Assembly (NCBI RefSeq): GCF_008124885.1
Contig: NZ_VNHX01000021.1
Coordinates: 21,734-85,733, forward strand
Direction of reading: 5' to 3'
From: Sphingobacterium allocomposti
GTDB lineage: Bacteria; Bacteroidota; Bacteroidia; Sphingobacteriales; Sphingobacteriaceae
DNA length: 64,000 nucleotides
This document shows, piece after piece, positions 52,616 to 60,825 of this stretch (positions are counted from its first letter, which is position 1; each line of letters opens with the position of its first letter). A program made the position numbers and the translations under genes. The notes below the pieces were generated by a model that ran no database searches, was not told where the DNA came from, and saw only the letters and a program-made list of their open reading frames with translations.

Positions 52616-54010
52616 ATGAACTATTCTACAATTAAAAAAACAGCTGTTGCAGCGTCTTTAGTAGCCGCTTTAGGTTTCGCTGAAAGCGCTCAAGCACAAA
52701 CTCCAACTGTATTTGGTGGAAGATCACAATACAGAACTTGGTCTATCGGTGTACAAGGTGGTATTACTACACCTAACGTACTTGTTGGTGGATCCAACGC
52801 TTTTGGACAAAAAGTTGGTTATTTCCAAAACAAAGTGGGTGAGTACTATGGCTTGACTATCCGTAAGCAATTCTCTCACCTATTCGGTTTAGAATTAGAA
52901 GGTAACCGTGGCCGTATCAAAACATACAACCATGATGTATCTGGTCCAGCTGTAGAGCGTACTTACGCTAACGGTGGTCAAGCTCGTTCTGCTGAAGTAG
53001 ATGTAAACTGGGCAGCTAGCTTAAATGGTGTTTTCCAACTGGGTACTATCGATTTCTTAAGAAGAGAGAACGCTGTTAACTTCTACGCTAAAGTAGGTTT
53101 GGGTGTTATGGCCAGCAACCCTGTACAATTCTCAAACAACGACTTCACAGGAACAGAAGTATTTAACAGAAAAGGACAATGGGGTGAAGAAATCTTCGGT
53201 GACCGTGAAGCAGTTGGCGACAGAGACTATAAATTAGGTGCTTTCGTTCCAGTTGGTGTAGGTGTTAAATTCAAATTGTCTGAAGTGGTTGCCTTGAACT
53301 TGGGTTACACAATGAACTTCACAGACGACAACTTGTTGTACGGTCCTGCTAGAACTGACTACAAAGGTAAATTCTCTAACGTTTATGGTGGTCTAGAGTT
53401 CACTCTTGGTTCACGTGACAAGGAGAACTTAACATTCACTAACCCAGTTGCTACATTGTACGACGAATTGAAAGATCCTTCACTACGTAATGAAGTAGAA
53501 GCTTTGAAACAACGCGTATCTACACTAGAAGGTACTGTTGATCAATTGAGCAAAGATTCTGATGGTGACGGTGTATCTGATAAATTTGACAAATGTCCAG
53601 GAACTCCTGCAGGTACTGCAGTAGATGGTTCAGGATGTCCAATCAAATTCCCAGAGCCAGTTGCTCAAAATAACGCAACTACTGGTGCTTACTACGCGCC
53701 AATCCAATTCGAGTTCGATAGCTCAGTATTGAAAACTGAATCTTACTCTACATTAGACAGATTAGCTAAAGAGTTGCGTGACAACAACGCTACTGTAACT
53801 TTAGATGGTTATGCTTCTGCAGAAGGTACTGAAGCTTACAACTTGAACTTATCTAAAGACCGTGCTAATGCAGTAAAACAATACCTAGTTAACGCTGGTG
53901 TTCCTGCTTCTAACATCACTGCTAACGGTTATGGTGAGGCTAACCCAGTTGCTTCTAACGCTACTGAAGAGGGTCGTATCCAAAACCGTCGTGTAGAAAT
54001 CAAAAAATAA
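52616..54010 (+). CDS. OmpA-family outer membrane protein
   Basis: 464 residues. A signal peptide (to 'ESAQAQ') is followed by an N-terminal eight-strand-type barrel of about 260 residues, then a short coiled coil ('NEVEALKQRVSTLEGTVDQL'), a calcium-binding thrombospondin type 3 repeat ('DSDGDGVSDKFDKCPGTP') and a C-terminal OmpA peptidoglycan-binding domain ('FEFDSSVLKTESYSTLDRLA', 'NRRVEI'). Codon choice is markedly different from its neighbours (GGT, GTT, GCT, AAC, TTA/TTG), a sign of very high expression. A single-gene unit with its own promoter and terminator. Confidence 0.93.
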   Translation: MNYSTIKKTAVAASLVAALGFAESAQAQTPTVFGGRSQYRTWSIGVQGGITTPNVLVGGSNAFGQKVGYFQNKVGEYYGLTIRKQFSHLFGLELEGNRGRIKTYNHDVSGPAVERTYANGGQARSAEVDVNWAASLNGVFQLGTIDFLRRENAVNFYAKVGLGVMASNPVQFSNNDFTGTEVFNRKGQWGEEIFGDREAVGDRDYKLGAFVPVGVGVKFKLSEVVALNLGYTMNFTDDNLLYGPARTDYKGKFSNVYGGLEFTLGSRDKENLTFTNPVATLYDELKDPSLRNEVEALKQRVSTLEGTVDQLSKDSDGDGVSDKFDKCPGTPAGTAVDGSGCPIKFPEPVAQNNATTGAYYAPIQFEFDSSVLKTESYSTLDRLAKELRDNNATVTLDGYASAEGTEAYNLNLSKDRANAVKQYLVNAGVPASNITANGYGEANPVASNATEEGRIQNRRVEIKK

Positions 54011-54035
54011 TTCTGTAACAGAATTAAAATAAAAG

Positions 54036-54064
54036 AAAGCCGATCCGTATTAGGGTCGGCTTTT
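54036..54064 (+). terminator. Intrinsic terminator after ompA-like gene
   Basis: AAAGCCGATCC (54036-54046) pairs with GGGTCGGCTTTT (54053-54064), followed by TCTGTTTATT. Confidence 0.8.
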
Positions 54065-54088
54065 CTGTTTATTATCAATATTTTATGT

Positions 54089-54096
54089 TACCTTTG
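54089..54096 (+). promoter_or_regulatory. -7 element of TPR-aroE operon
   Basis: TACCTTTG fits TAnnTTTG, 113 nt before ATG 54210, giving a leader of about 108 nt. Confidence 0.45.
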
Positions 54097-54209
54097 TACC
54101 TCCCGATGTGAAAATGTGGAAAACAAAATCACCGGAAGTCGCATTTTCTTTATAAATTTCTTCTGTAGTAGGGATTGCAAGCGTTCTATAATTAAAAGAA
54201 AGGAGTGAT

Positions 54210-55625
54210 ATGGAAGAAGATTTCGAATTTGGTTCGCCCGAAGAACAAAAGCTATCAGTAGATCGATACGAAGAAATGATCCGAAACCAAGATCAATACT
54301 TCTTTGACGCCAAAGCTTTTGAAAGCATAATAGAATATTACAGTGAAAAAAACGATCCCGTAAAGGCTTTGCAAGTAGCGGATTATGCCACCAGCCAACA
54401 TCCCTACGAAACGTCCTTTCTTTTGAAAAAGGCGCAGCTATTTGCAAGAACCCATCAACTCGAAAAAGCCCTCCAAGAGCTCGACAAAGCCACAATCCTT
54501 GAGCCCAGCAGCGGCGAAATGTGTCTTCTCAAAGGAAATATCTTTCTCCTACAGGGCGACCTCGAGCAAGCAGAACATCTTTTCCTCCAAGCGCTGGAGC
54601 TCGGGGAAGACACCGTAGAAGCATATCTACAGATCTCTGAACTTTACCAGCTAAAGGGTGACTACGAAACGGCTATCCAATATCTTAAAAAGTCGCTGGA
54701 AGCTAACATGGAAAACGATGAGGCTCTACATGCCCTGGCTTTTTGCTACGACGTACTGGAAAGACCGGAGGAAAGCATACCATTCTATAAAGGGTATATT
54801 GACAACGATCCGTATTCTTACGCTGCCTGGTTCAACCTCGGTATTGTATACGAAAAGCTCGAGCGCTTCGAAGAGGCTATCGACGCCTACGATTATGCAA
54901 TGCTCATCAACGAATCCTTTGTGCCGGCGTACTTCAACAAAGGGAATGTGCTGGTGAACCTTCAAAAATATACTGAAGCTATTGACGTGTACAAGCAAAC
55001 CTTCGAACACGAGAAACCTACAGCGGACGTATACTGTGCCATAGGCGAATGTTACGAAAAATTGGAACATATGGAGGAGGCCCGGGAAAACTACCGGAAA
55101 GCGGTAAAACTGGACGCGAAGCTTGCCGACGCATGGTTTGGAATCGGCGTTACGTTGGATTTCGACGATCGCTATTTCGAGTCGCTCCATTTTTATAAAA
55201 AAGCCCTGGAACTTGACGACACAAACCCCGATTATTGGTTTGCTATCGCCGATGCAAGGTATAAACTCAACCAGTTCGAAGAATCGGAGTTCGCATACAA
55301 CAAAGTCGTTGAACTTAACCCTACTGACATCGAGGCCTGGCTGGATTATTCTTCGATTTATTTTGAACAGGGGAAGTACATAGAAGCAATCGATGTCATG
55401 GCAGATGCCATTAAACAAAACCCCGAAGCCTCCGAATTGTATTACCGCGTGGTGGCCTATCTTTTCGCCAATGGGCAGTACAATGAGGCTCTCAATTTTT
55501 TGGAACTAGGTCTCGCGACCAACCCGGAGAAGTTTTACATCCTCTTTGATTATTTGCCCCAATTGCAAGGAAATAAAATTATTGTCGACATCATCCGGAA
55601 ATATACGAACGATAACAACACATGA
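54210..55625 (+). CDS. Tetratricopeptide repeat protein
   Basis: 471 residues made of about 12 TPR units, for example 'AAWFNLGIVYEKLERFEEAI', 'PAYFNKGNVLVNLQKYTEAI' and 'DAWFGIGVTLDFDDRYFESL'. There is no signal peptide, so it is a cytoplasmic scaffold. Partner unknown. The stop overlaps the aroE start (ATGA), and the pair is a conserved-looking operon, though no functional link is known to me. Confidence 0.92.
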   Translation: MEEDFEFGSPEEQKLSVDRYEEMIRNQDQYFFDAKAFESIIEYYSEKNDPVKALQVADYATSQHPYETSFLLKKAQLFARTHQLEKALQELDKATILEPSSGEMCLLKGNIFLLQGDLEQAEHLFLQALELGEDTVEAYLQISELYQLKGDYETAIQYLKKSLEANMENDEALHALAFCYDVLERPEESIPFYKGYIDNDPYSYAAWFNLGIVYEKLERFEEAIDAYDYAMLINESFVPAYFNKGNVLVNLQKYTEAIDVYKQTFEHEKPTADVYCAIGECYEKLEHMEEARENYRKAVKLDAKLADAWFGIGVTLDFDDRYFESLHFYKKALELDDTNPDYWFAIADARYKLNQFEESEFAYNKVVELNPTDIEAWLDYSSIYFEQGKYIEAIDVMADAIKQNPEASELYYRVVAYLFANGQYNEALNFLELGLATNPEKFYILFDYLPQLQGNKIIVDIIRKYTNDNNT

Positions 55626-56380
55626 AGAAGCTAGGCTTGATCGGCTACCCACTAGGACACTCGTTCTCTAAGAAATATTATTTGGCCAAGTTTGCAGACG
55701 AAAGCATAAAAGATATCGACTACGATTTATATCCTCTCGAACATATCAGCGAATTTCCAAAGCTCTATGAAAACGACCCCGATTTCTATGGCTTCAATGT
55801 AACTATCCCCTATAAGCGGGAGGTCATTGTTTATATGGACGAATTGTCTCCCGAAGCCGAGCAAATGCAAGCGGTAAATTGTATACAGGTGCGAAGAGAT
55901 CAGGGTAAACCCTATCTCAAGGGCTTTAATACAGACGCCTTCGGCTTCGAACATTCGCTCCGACCGCTCCTAAAATCCGAACACAGACAGGCCCTCGTCC
56001 TGGGCAACGGAGGGGCTGCCCAAGCCGTCTATTATGCGCTCGACCAACTGAAGATTCCATTTAAGATCGTGAGCCGCAGTAAAGACAAAGGCGATCTCAC
56101 ATATACAGAGCTGACAAAAGAAACTGTTGCCGCTTTTCCGATTCTAATCAATTGCTCTCCCGTAGGAACATTTCCGCGGGTTGAGGAGTCGCCGGAAATT
56201 CCGTACGATGGGATTACCAGCCAACACCTGTTATATGACCTCATCTACAATCCCGAAGAGACCCTTTTTCTGAAAGAAGGAAAAGCACGTGGAGCAACTA
56301 CAAAAAACGGGTACGAAATGCTGACACTGCAAGCTGAGAAAAACTGGGAGATCTGGAACGAGCCAAACGGTACGTTTTAA
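55622..56380 (+). CDS. aroE: Shikimate dehydrogenase
   Basis: AroE reduces 3-dehydroshikimate with NADPH in aromatic amino-acid synthesis. The 252-residue protein has 'GLIGYPLGHSFSKKYY' (shikimate-binding serines), the catalytic lysine in 'FNVTIPYKREV', 'GFNTDAFGFEHSL' and the Rossmann 'LGNGGAAQAVYYAL'. It is on the short side of the family but complete. Translationally coupled to the TPR gene. Confidence 0.95.
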   Translation: MKKLGLIGYPLGHSFSKKYYLAKFADESIKDIDYDLYPLEHISEFPKLYENDPDFYGFNVTIPYKREVIVYMDELSPEAEQMQAVNCIQVRRDQGKPYLKGFNTDAFGFEHSLRPLLKSEHRQALVLGNGGAAQAVYYALDQLKIPFKIVSRSKDKGDLTYTELTKETVAAFPILINCSPVGTFPRVEESPEIPYDGITSQHLLYDLIYNPEETLFLKEGKARGATTKNGYEMLTLQAEKNWEIWNEPNGTF

Positions 56381-56443
56381 TATCGCTTCGACTTTACCGG
56401 CATACCTAAAGCAGGAGTGCTCGGTATTAAAAGGAATAATTTC

Positions 56444-56451
56444 TATTTTTG
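56444..56451 (+). promoter_or_regulatory. -7 element directly before MBL gene
   Basis: TATTTTTG fits TAnnTTTG and ends 4 nt before ATG 56456, so a leaderless transcript is likely if this element is used. Confidence 0.45.
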
Positions 56452-56455
56452 ATGT

Positions 56456-57097
56456 ATGGTTAATATACACACGTTCACCTTTAATCCTTTTCAGGAAAAT
56501 ACCTACATCGTCTACAACGAAAAAGGAGATTGCGCAATATTTGACCCAGGGATGTCGAATCCGCAAGAAGAGCGTATTTTCACATCCTATATCGAAGAAA
56601 AAGGGCTAACACCCGTCGGATTATACAATACGCACTGCCACGTCGACCATGTTCTAGGCAACCGCTTCGTCTATGACCAATATGGACTTATTCCCCAAAT
56701 GCACGAAGGAGAAGTTCCTGTGCTGGTATCAGCCGAAAGCCGTGCGCCGATGTTCGGCATCCGGTACGACAGCTCGCCCATACCGGAAACCTTTTTACAG
56801 GAGGGAGAGACTATCCAAATTGGAGCAGATACTTTACAGATCTTGCTCGTTCCGGGGCACTCACCGGCCCACCTTTGTTTCTATGGGGCGCAACAGAACA
56901 TCCTTATCGGCGGAGACGTGCTCTTTAGAAATAGCATCGGAAGGACAGACCTCCCGGGAGGAAATCACCAGCAACTTTTAGACAACATAGCGAGCAAAAT
57001 ATATACACTGCCAGACAACACAACCGTTTACCCAGGCCACGGCCCCACAACGACCATAGGATTCGAAAAAAACACTAATCCGTTTATCCGGGGCTAA
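56456..57097 (+). CDS. MBL-fold hydrolase, glyoxalase II-like
   Basis: 213 residues. The zinc motif is 'THCHVDHVLG' (HxHxDH), with later ligands in 'VPGHSPAHLCFY', 'IGGDVLF' and 'YPGHGPTT'. This is the short glyoxalase-II-like (hydroxyacylglutathione hydrolase) subfamily; since glutathione use is uncertain in this group, the substrate may be another thioester. It lacks the C-terminal substrate domain of full GloB. The permease gene follows after 3 nt. Confidence 0.9.
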   Translation: MVNIHTFTFNPFQENTYIVYNEKGDCAIFDPGMSNPQEERIFTSYIEEKGLTPVGLYNTHCHVDHVLGNRFVYDQYGLIPQMHEGEVPVLVSAESRAPMFGIRYDSSPIPETFLQEGETIQIGADTLQILLVPGHSPAHLCFYGAQQNILIGGDVLFRNSIGRTDLPGGNHQQLLDNIASKIYTLPDNTTVYPGHGPTTTIGFEKNTNPFIRG

Positions 57098-57100
57098 CTT

Positions 57101-58339
57101 ATGAGACTACCCTTATACTTTGCTAAGCGCTATCTGTTTTCGAAAAAGTCGCTAAACGCGATCAATATCATTTCGGTCATAAGTGTCGTCGGGGTACTCG
57201 TAAGCAGCGCAGCGCTCGTGATTGTTCTGTCCTTTTACAATGGGATGGAAAACCTGATCCTGTCGTTATACAGTGCCTTCGCGCCCGAGCTACGTATCGA
57301 ACCTGCGACTGGAAAAGTCTTCGATCCGAAGCAGCAGGTGTTTGAAGACCTCCGGCACAACCCGCATATTCAAAGCTATACCGAAGTTCTGGAAGACAAG
57401 GTGCTGATACAGCATGAGCAACAACAGTTTATAGCGCAAATAAAAGGCGTAGAGCCGGCTAGCCTCCTCCAGGTTGACCATCGGAGCATGTTATATGCCG
57501 GAGACTTCGACATCCTACGCGACAGCGTCCCCCGCGCACTGATAGGAGCTCAGGTGCAGGCGAACCTTCGTGTGCCCCTCGAGGGGCCCGACAATGCTAT
57601 CCGTCTCTTTTCTCCACGCAAAGGAAGCTCCGGAATGAGTCCTAATCCGCTAGACGACATCAATGTACGGCAACTTTCACCTGGCGGCGTCCTACACTAT
57701 CAGCCGGGCTTCGACAACCTTGTTATCACACCGCTGGACTTTGCGAAGGACTTACTAAATGAATACAATAACATCTCCGCTATTGAGATATATACCAAGG
57801 ATTCGGCGCAGGCCAGCCACCTCCAGGAGGAAATCCAACATAATCTGGGAGACAGCTTTATCGTCAAAAACCGGGAGCAGCAAAATCCCCTCCTTTATAA
57901 AACCATCCGATCAGAAAAATGGATTGTTTTCTTTATCCTTACGCTGATCGGCATGATTGCCATCTTTAATATTATTGGCTCCTTAACCATGTTAGTCATT
58001 GACAAAAAACAGGATATGGCAGTATTAAAAAGCTTAGGAGCAAACAAATGGCTAATTCAACGGATTTTCTTCTACGAGGGCGTGATGATTGCGTTTATCG
58101 GAGGTATCGTTGGCATAAGTATGGGTTTCGCCTTCTGTTTATTACAGCAAGAATATGGTATTATACGGACCGGAGAGGGAGCGAACGCCATAATGGACGT
58201 GTACCCGGTAGATATCCGCGCGTTGGACTTTCTTTTCGTATTTATTACGGTAATGGTTGTCGCGATGATCGTTTCTTACGTTGCATCCCTGCTAAGTGTC
58301 CGCGAAATAAAGGATGGTTCCGTGCGGTACACCGATTAA
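57101..58339 (+). CDS. ABC transporter permease, LolC/LolE-like
   Basis: 412 residues. The FtsX/MacB architecture has one N-terminal membrane helix (about 18-42), a periplasmic domain of about 220 residues, then three C-terminal helices. The N-terminal 'FAKRYLFSKKSLNAINIISV' is typical of LolC/LolE, which extract lipoproteins from the inner membrane. The ATPase (LolD) is not adjacent. It is co-transcribed with the MBL hydrolase (3-nt gap). The stop is 1 nt from a convergent gene. Confidence 0.9.
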   Translation: MRLPLYFAKRYLFSKKSLNAINIISVISVVGVLVSSAALVIVLSFYNGMENLILSLYSAFAPELRIEPATGKVFDPKQQVFEDLRHNPHIQSYTEVLEDKVLIQHEQQQFIAQIKGVEPASLLQVDHRSMLYAGDFDILRDSVPRALIGAQVQANLRVPLEGPDNAIRLFSPRKGSSGMSPNPLDDINVRQLSPGGVLHYQPGFDNLVITPLDFAKDLLNEYNNISAIEIYTKDSAQASHLQEEIQHNLGDSFIVKNREQQNPLLYKTIRSEKWIVFFILTLIGMIAIFNIIGSLTMLVIDKKQDMAVLKSLGANKWLIQRIFFYEGVMIAFIGGIVGISMGFAFCLLQQEYGIIRTGEGANAIMDVYPVDIRALDFLFVFITVMVVAMIVSYVASLLSVREIKDGSVRYTD

Positions 58340-58340
58340 A

Positions 58341-58988
58341 TTAGTATTGAAGCCGTTTTCTGCTGTAATCGCCCTTCACGATAGAATTAATAAACGATCC
58401 CCACGCAAAGGGACTAAGCAGGGGGTTGGCAAAGCGTTGGTTAACGTTTCTATTTGTCATGTTGATATGCCGCTGCATGGAGTTGAACGTCTGAATCTCT
58501 TCAGCACTACGGGGAACCACGCGGGATAAGGCAGCCAGAGCCTCCGGAGACAAGTTTCTCCGAATGCGGGAAGCGTCATCGTCGCTTACATCCAAGGCCA
58601 AAAAGGCCATATTAAACTCTTCGATACTGGCCCACGGAAAGGGCATAACGGCGGGCAATTCAATCACGAGACTTTTCATGTTTATCTTGGCCGTCAGTTT
58701 ATCGGATGCAGTATGCGGGATGACGTAGTCTACCGGTTCAAAACCTACGGATGTAAACCGGATGGTGTCTCCAACGTGGGCGACAAAAGAAAAAAATCCT
58801 TCGTTGTCAGCCGCATACGCCGTATTATTATAACTCTTGTTCGTTACCGTTACGAAAGGCACAGGAAGCTCGCCGCCAACAGACGTGATAAGCCCGCTGA
58901 ACTGGATAATTTTTCTTTCCTGTCCATAAAGCGTAACTCCGTAAAAAACGAAGATTAAAATAAATAAATAAGAAACTCTACCCATCAC
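58341..58988 (-). CDS. Exported carboxypeptidase-regulatory-like domain protein
   Basis: 215 residues with a signal peptide (to about 'TLYGQE'). A CarbopepD_reg-like beta domain spans about residues 28-110 ('IQFSGLITSVGGELPVPFVT', 'GFFSFVAHVGDTIRFTSVGF'). The remainder is helical and unknown ('NLSPEALAALSRVVPRSAEE'). It resembles the N-domains of TonB-dependent receptors but has no barrel. It is convergent with the LolC-like gene with only 1 nt between stops. Confidence 0.8.
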   Translation of the reverse strand: MMGRVSYLFILIFVFYGVTLYGQERKIIQFSGLITSVGGELPVPFVTVTNKSYNNTAYAADNEGFFSFVAHVGDTIRFTSVGFEPVDYVIPHTASDKLTAKINMKSLVIELPAVMPFPWASIEEFNMAFLALDVSDDDASRIRRNLSPEALAALSRVVPRSAEEIQTFNSMQRHINMTNRNVNQRFANPLLSPFAWGSFINSIVKGDYSRKRLQY

Positions 58989-59036
58989 CCAAATTTATGC
59001 AATCCTCAGCTAAAATGCTGTTAAATTGTGTTAACC

Positions 59037-59312
59037 CTACAGCTGTGCCGGGGTAATAGCGTTGGGATCATTCATGTCCGTTAAGTTGATAGCCTCAACA
59101 GCTGTGATTTCTGGTACAGCTTTACGGATCGCCTGCTCTAAACCTGCTTTGAATGTCATAATGCTCATAGAGCAACTGGCGCATGTTCCCAGCAACTTCA
59201 GTTTAACTACATTATCTGGAGTAATCTCTTCCACGCTGACGTTCCCGCCATCCGTCTCCAAATAAGGACGAATGGTATCTAATGCTTGTTCTACTCGCTC
59301 TTGTAATGTCAT
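59037..59312 (-). CDS. NifU-like Fe-S scaffold domain protein
   Basis: 91 residues: 'YLETDGGNVSVEEI' and the cluster motif CxxC in 'LLGTCASCSMSIMTFKAGLE' are the NifU C-terminal domain, which carries or transfers Fe-S clusters. The start at 59312 is chosen because GGAAAAG precedes ATG; a longer in-frame start at 59351 adds 13 unconserved residues. Confidence 0.93.
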   Translation of the reverse strand: MTLQERVEQALDTIRPYLETDGGNVSVEEITPDNVVKLKLLGTCASCSMSIMTFKAGLEQAIRKAVPEITAVEAINLTDMNDPNAITPAQL

Positions 59313-59504
59313 TTCTTTTCCTAACGTATTTATTGATGTAAAGATAGACAATTTATGAAAAATATTCGGATAGATAAAAACAATAACCTATAATTCAACA
59401 TAACACTGACATCACTCCTATTCTGCGGGTTAAAGAATGTTAAAACCCTCCTTATAAGTAGGTTTACGTTGGAAAATCGCCTATCTTGCAACACTAAAAT
59501 TTAA

Positions 59505-59535
59505 TTGAATCTTATCTGATTTTCACGTATCTTTG
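59505..59535 (+). promoter_or_regulatory. Promoter of bamD operon
   Basis: TTG (59505-59507) and TATCTTTG (59528-59535) with a 20-bp spacer match the Bacteroidota -33/-7 consensus well. The -7 element ends 4 nt before ATG 59540, so the transcript may begin at the AUG. Confidence 0.6.
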
Positions 59536-59539
59536 TAAA

Positions 59540-60460
59540 ATGTTTTTAAATAGACGCTTAGTTTCATTGTTGGTCGGCGCATTGGTGTTCTTGATGGCAA
59601 CGGGTTGTAAGAGCAGGTTTGAAAAACTCCGCGCCAGCAACAATATTGCCATGAAATACCAGGAAGCGGTTAAGTATTACGAAAAGAAAAAATATTCCAA
59701 GGCGCTGGTCCTTTTTGATGACCTGATGACCAAATACCGGGGACAAGCAGAAGCGGAGGACCTGTATTATTATACAGCTTATACCAATTACCGTCTCCGC
59801 GACTACACGTCCGCCCGTTATCATTTTAAAAATTTTGCAACAACTTACCCGAATAGCCCGCGCGCAGAGGAGTGTCGTTTTATGTCGGCGTATTGCTTCT
59901 ATGTGGATTCCCCCCGGCCTTCTCTGGATCAGGAAAACACCAGAAAAGCTATTGACGAGCTTCAGCTGTTTATCAACCTATATCCAGACGGAGAAAAAGC
60001 AAAAGAAGCCGGAGAGCTTATTCAAAAACTGCGCGACAAGCTTGAACAAAAGGCCTATGCCAACGCCAAATTATACTTTGACATGGGACAGCCCGACGAT
60101 TATCGTGCAGCAGTCATTGCGTTTGAAAGCATGCTTCGGGAATACCCAGACACTAGATACGCGGAAGAGATCGAATTTTTGATACTTAAATCCCAGTACT
60201 TATTTGCGCAAAACAGCATGCCTTACAGGCAGGAGGCGCGCTACAATGAGGCTATAGATTATTATCAGTCATTCGTAGAGCATTATCCCAACAGCAAGTT
60301 CAAAAGAGAGGCCGACGACCTGCGGGCGAGCGCCGAAAAGGAAATAGCTTATGTTGTAAAACGTATGAATGAGATTAATAAAATGCGGGAAGAACAACAG
60401 CGTGAACTAGGCATAAGCAAAGAGGAAGCAGCAGCAACTGAAGCTGCTTCAAAAAAATAA
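59540..60460 (+). CDS. bamD: Outer-membrane assembly lipoprotein BamD
   Basis: 306 residues. A lipoprotein signal ('LVFLMATGC', cysteine near residue 23) and a run of TPR-like helices: 'AVKYYEKKKYSKALVLFDDL', 'YYYTAYTNYRLRDYTSARYH', 'FVEHYPNSKFKREADDLRA'. The family is BamD/YfiO, part of the beta-barrel assembly machine. The order bamD-rpoZ-coaBC is common in Bacteroidota and supports the call. 26 nt separate it from rpoZ. Confidence 0.93.
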   Translation: MFLNRRLVSLLVGALVFLMATGCKSRFEKLRASNNIAMKYQEAVKYYEKKKYSKALVLFDDLMTKYRGQAEAEDLYYYTAYTNYRLRDYTSARYHFKNFATTYPNSPRAEECRFMSAYCFYVDSPRPSLDQENTRKAIDELQLFINLYPDGEKAKEAGELIQKLRDKLEQKAYANAKLYFDMGQPDDYRAAVIAFESMLREYPDTRYAEEIEFLILKSQYLFAQNSMPYRQEARYNEAIDYYQSFVEHYPNSKFKREADDLRASAEKEIAYVVKRMNEINKMREEQQRELGISKEEAAATEAASKK

Positions 60461-60486
60461 ATTAAAAATCTATATAACATTTAACG

Positions 60487-60816
60487 ATGAGTCAAAATAA
60501 AAACACTTCTGTCCCCAGTTCAACAGTAACTAGAGATTTAAGACAATTAGATAAGGGAACCGGCAACATTTACGAGTCTATCGTGATTATCGCTAAACGT
60601 GCCAACCAAATAGCCGTAGATGTTAAAGAGGAGCTCAACGGAAAGCTGGCCGAGTTTGCCAGTAACAACGACAACCTGGAAGAGGTTTTCGAAAACCGTG
60701 AGCAGATTGAAATTTCAAAACACTATGAGCGTCTTCCTAAAGCAACACTTATCGCTGTCGACGAGTATCTAAACGACAAAGTGTATTTCAGAAATCCTGC
60801 CAAAGAACAGGAGTAA
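60487..60816 (+). CDS. rpoZ: RNA polymerase omega subunit, Bacteroidota type
   Basis: 109 residues. 'TRDLRQLDKGTGNIYESIVI' and 'IIAKRANQIAVDVKEELNGK' are the Bacteroidota form of the omega subunit, which helps assemble RNA polymerase. The location between bamD and coaBC supports this. The start at ATG 60487 is clear. Confidence 0.9.
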   Translation: MSQNKNTSVPSSTVTRDLRQLDKGTGNIYESIVIIAKRANQIAVDVKEELNGKLAEFASNNDNLEEVFENREQIEISKHYERLPKATLIAVDEYLNDKVYFRNPAKEQE

Positions 60817-60825
60817 AGATAGCGC

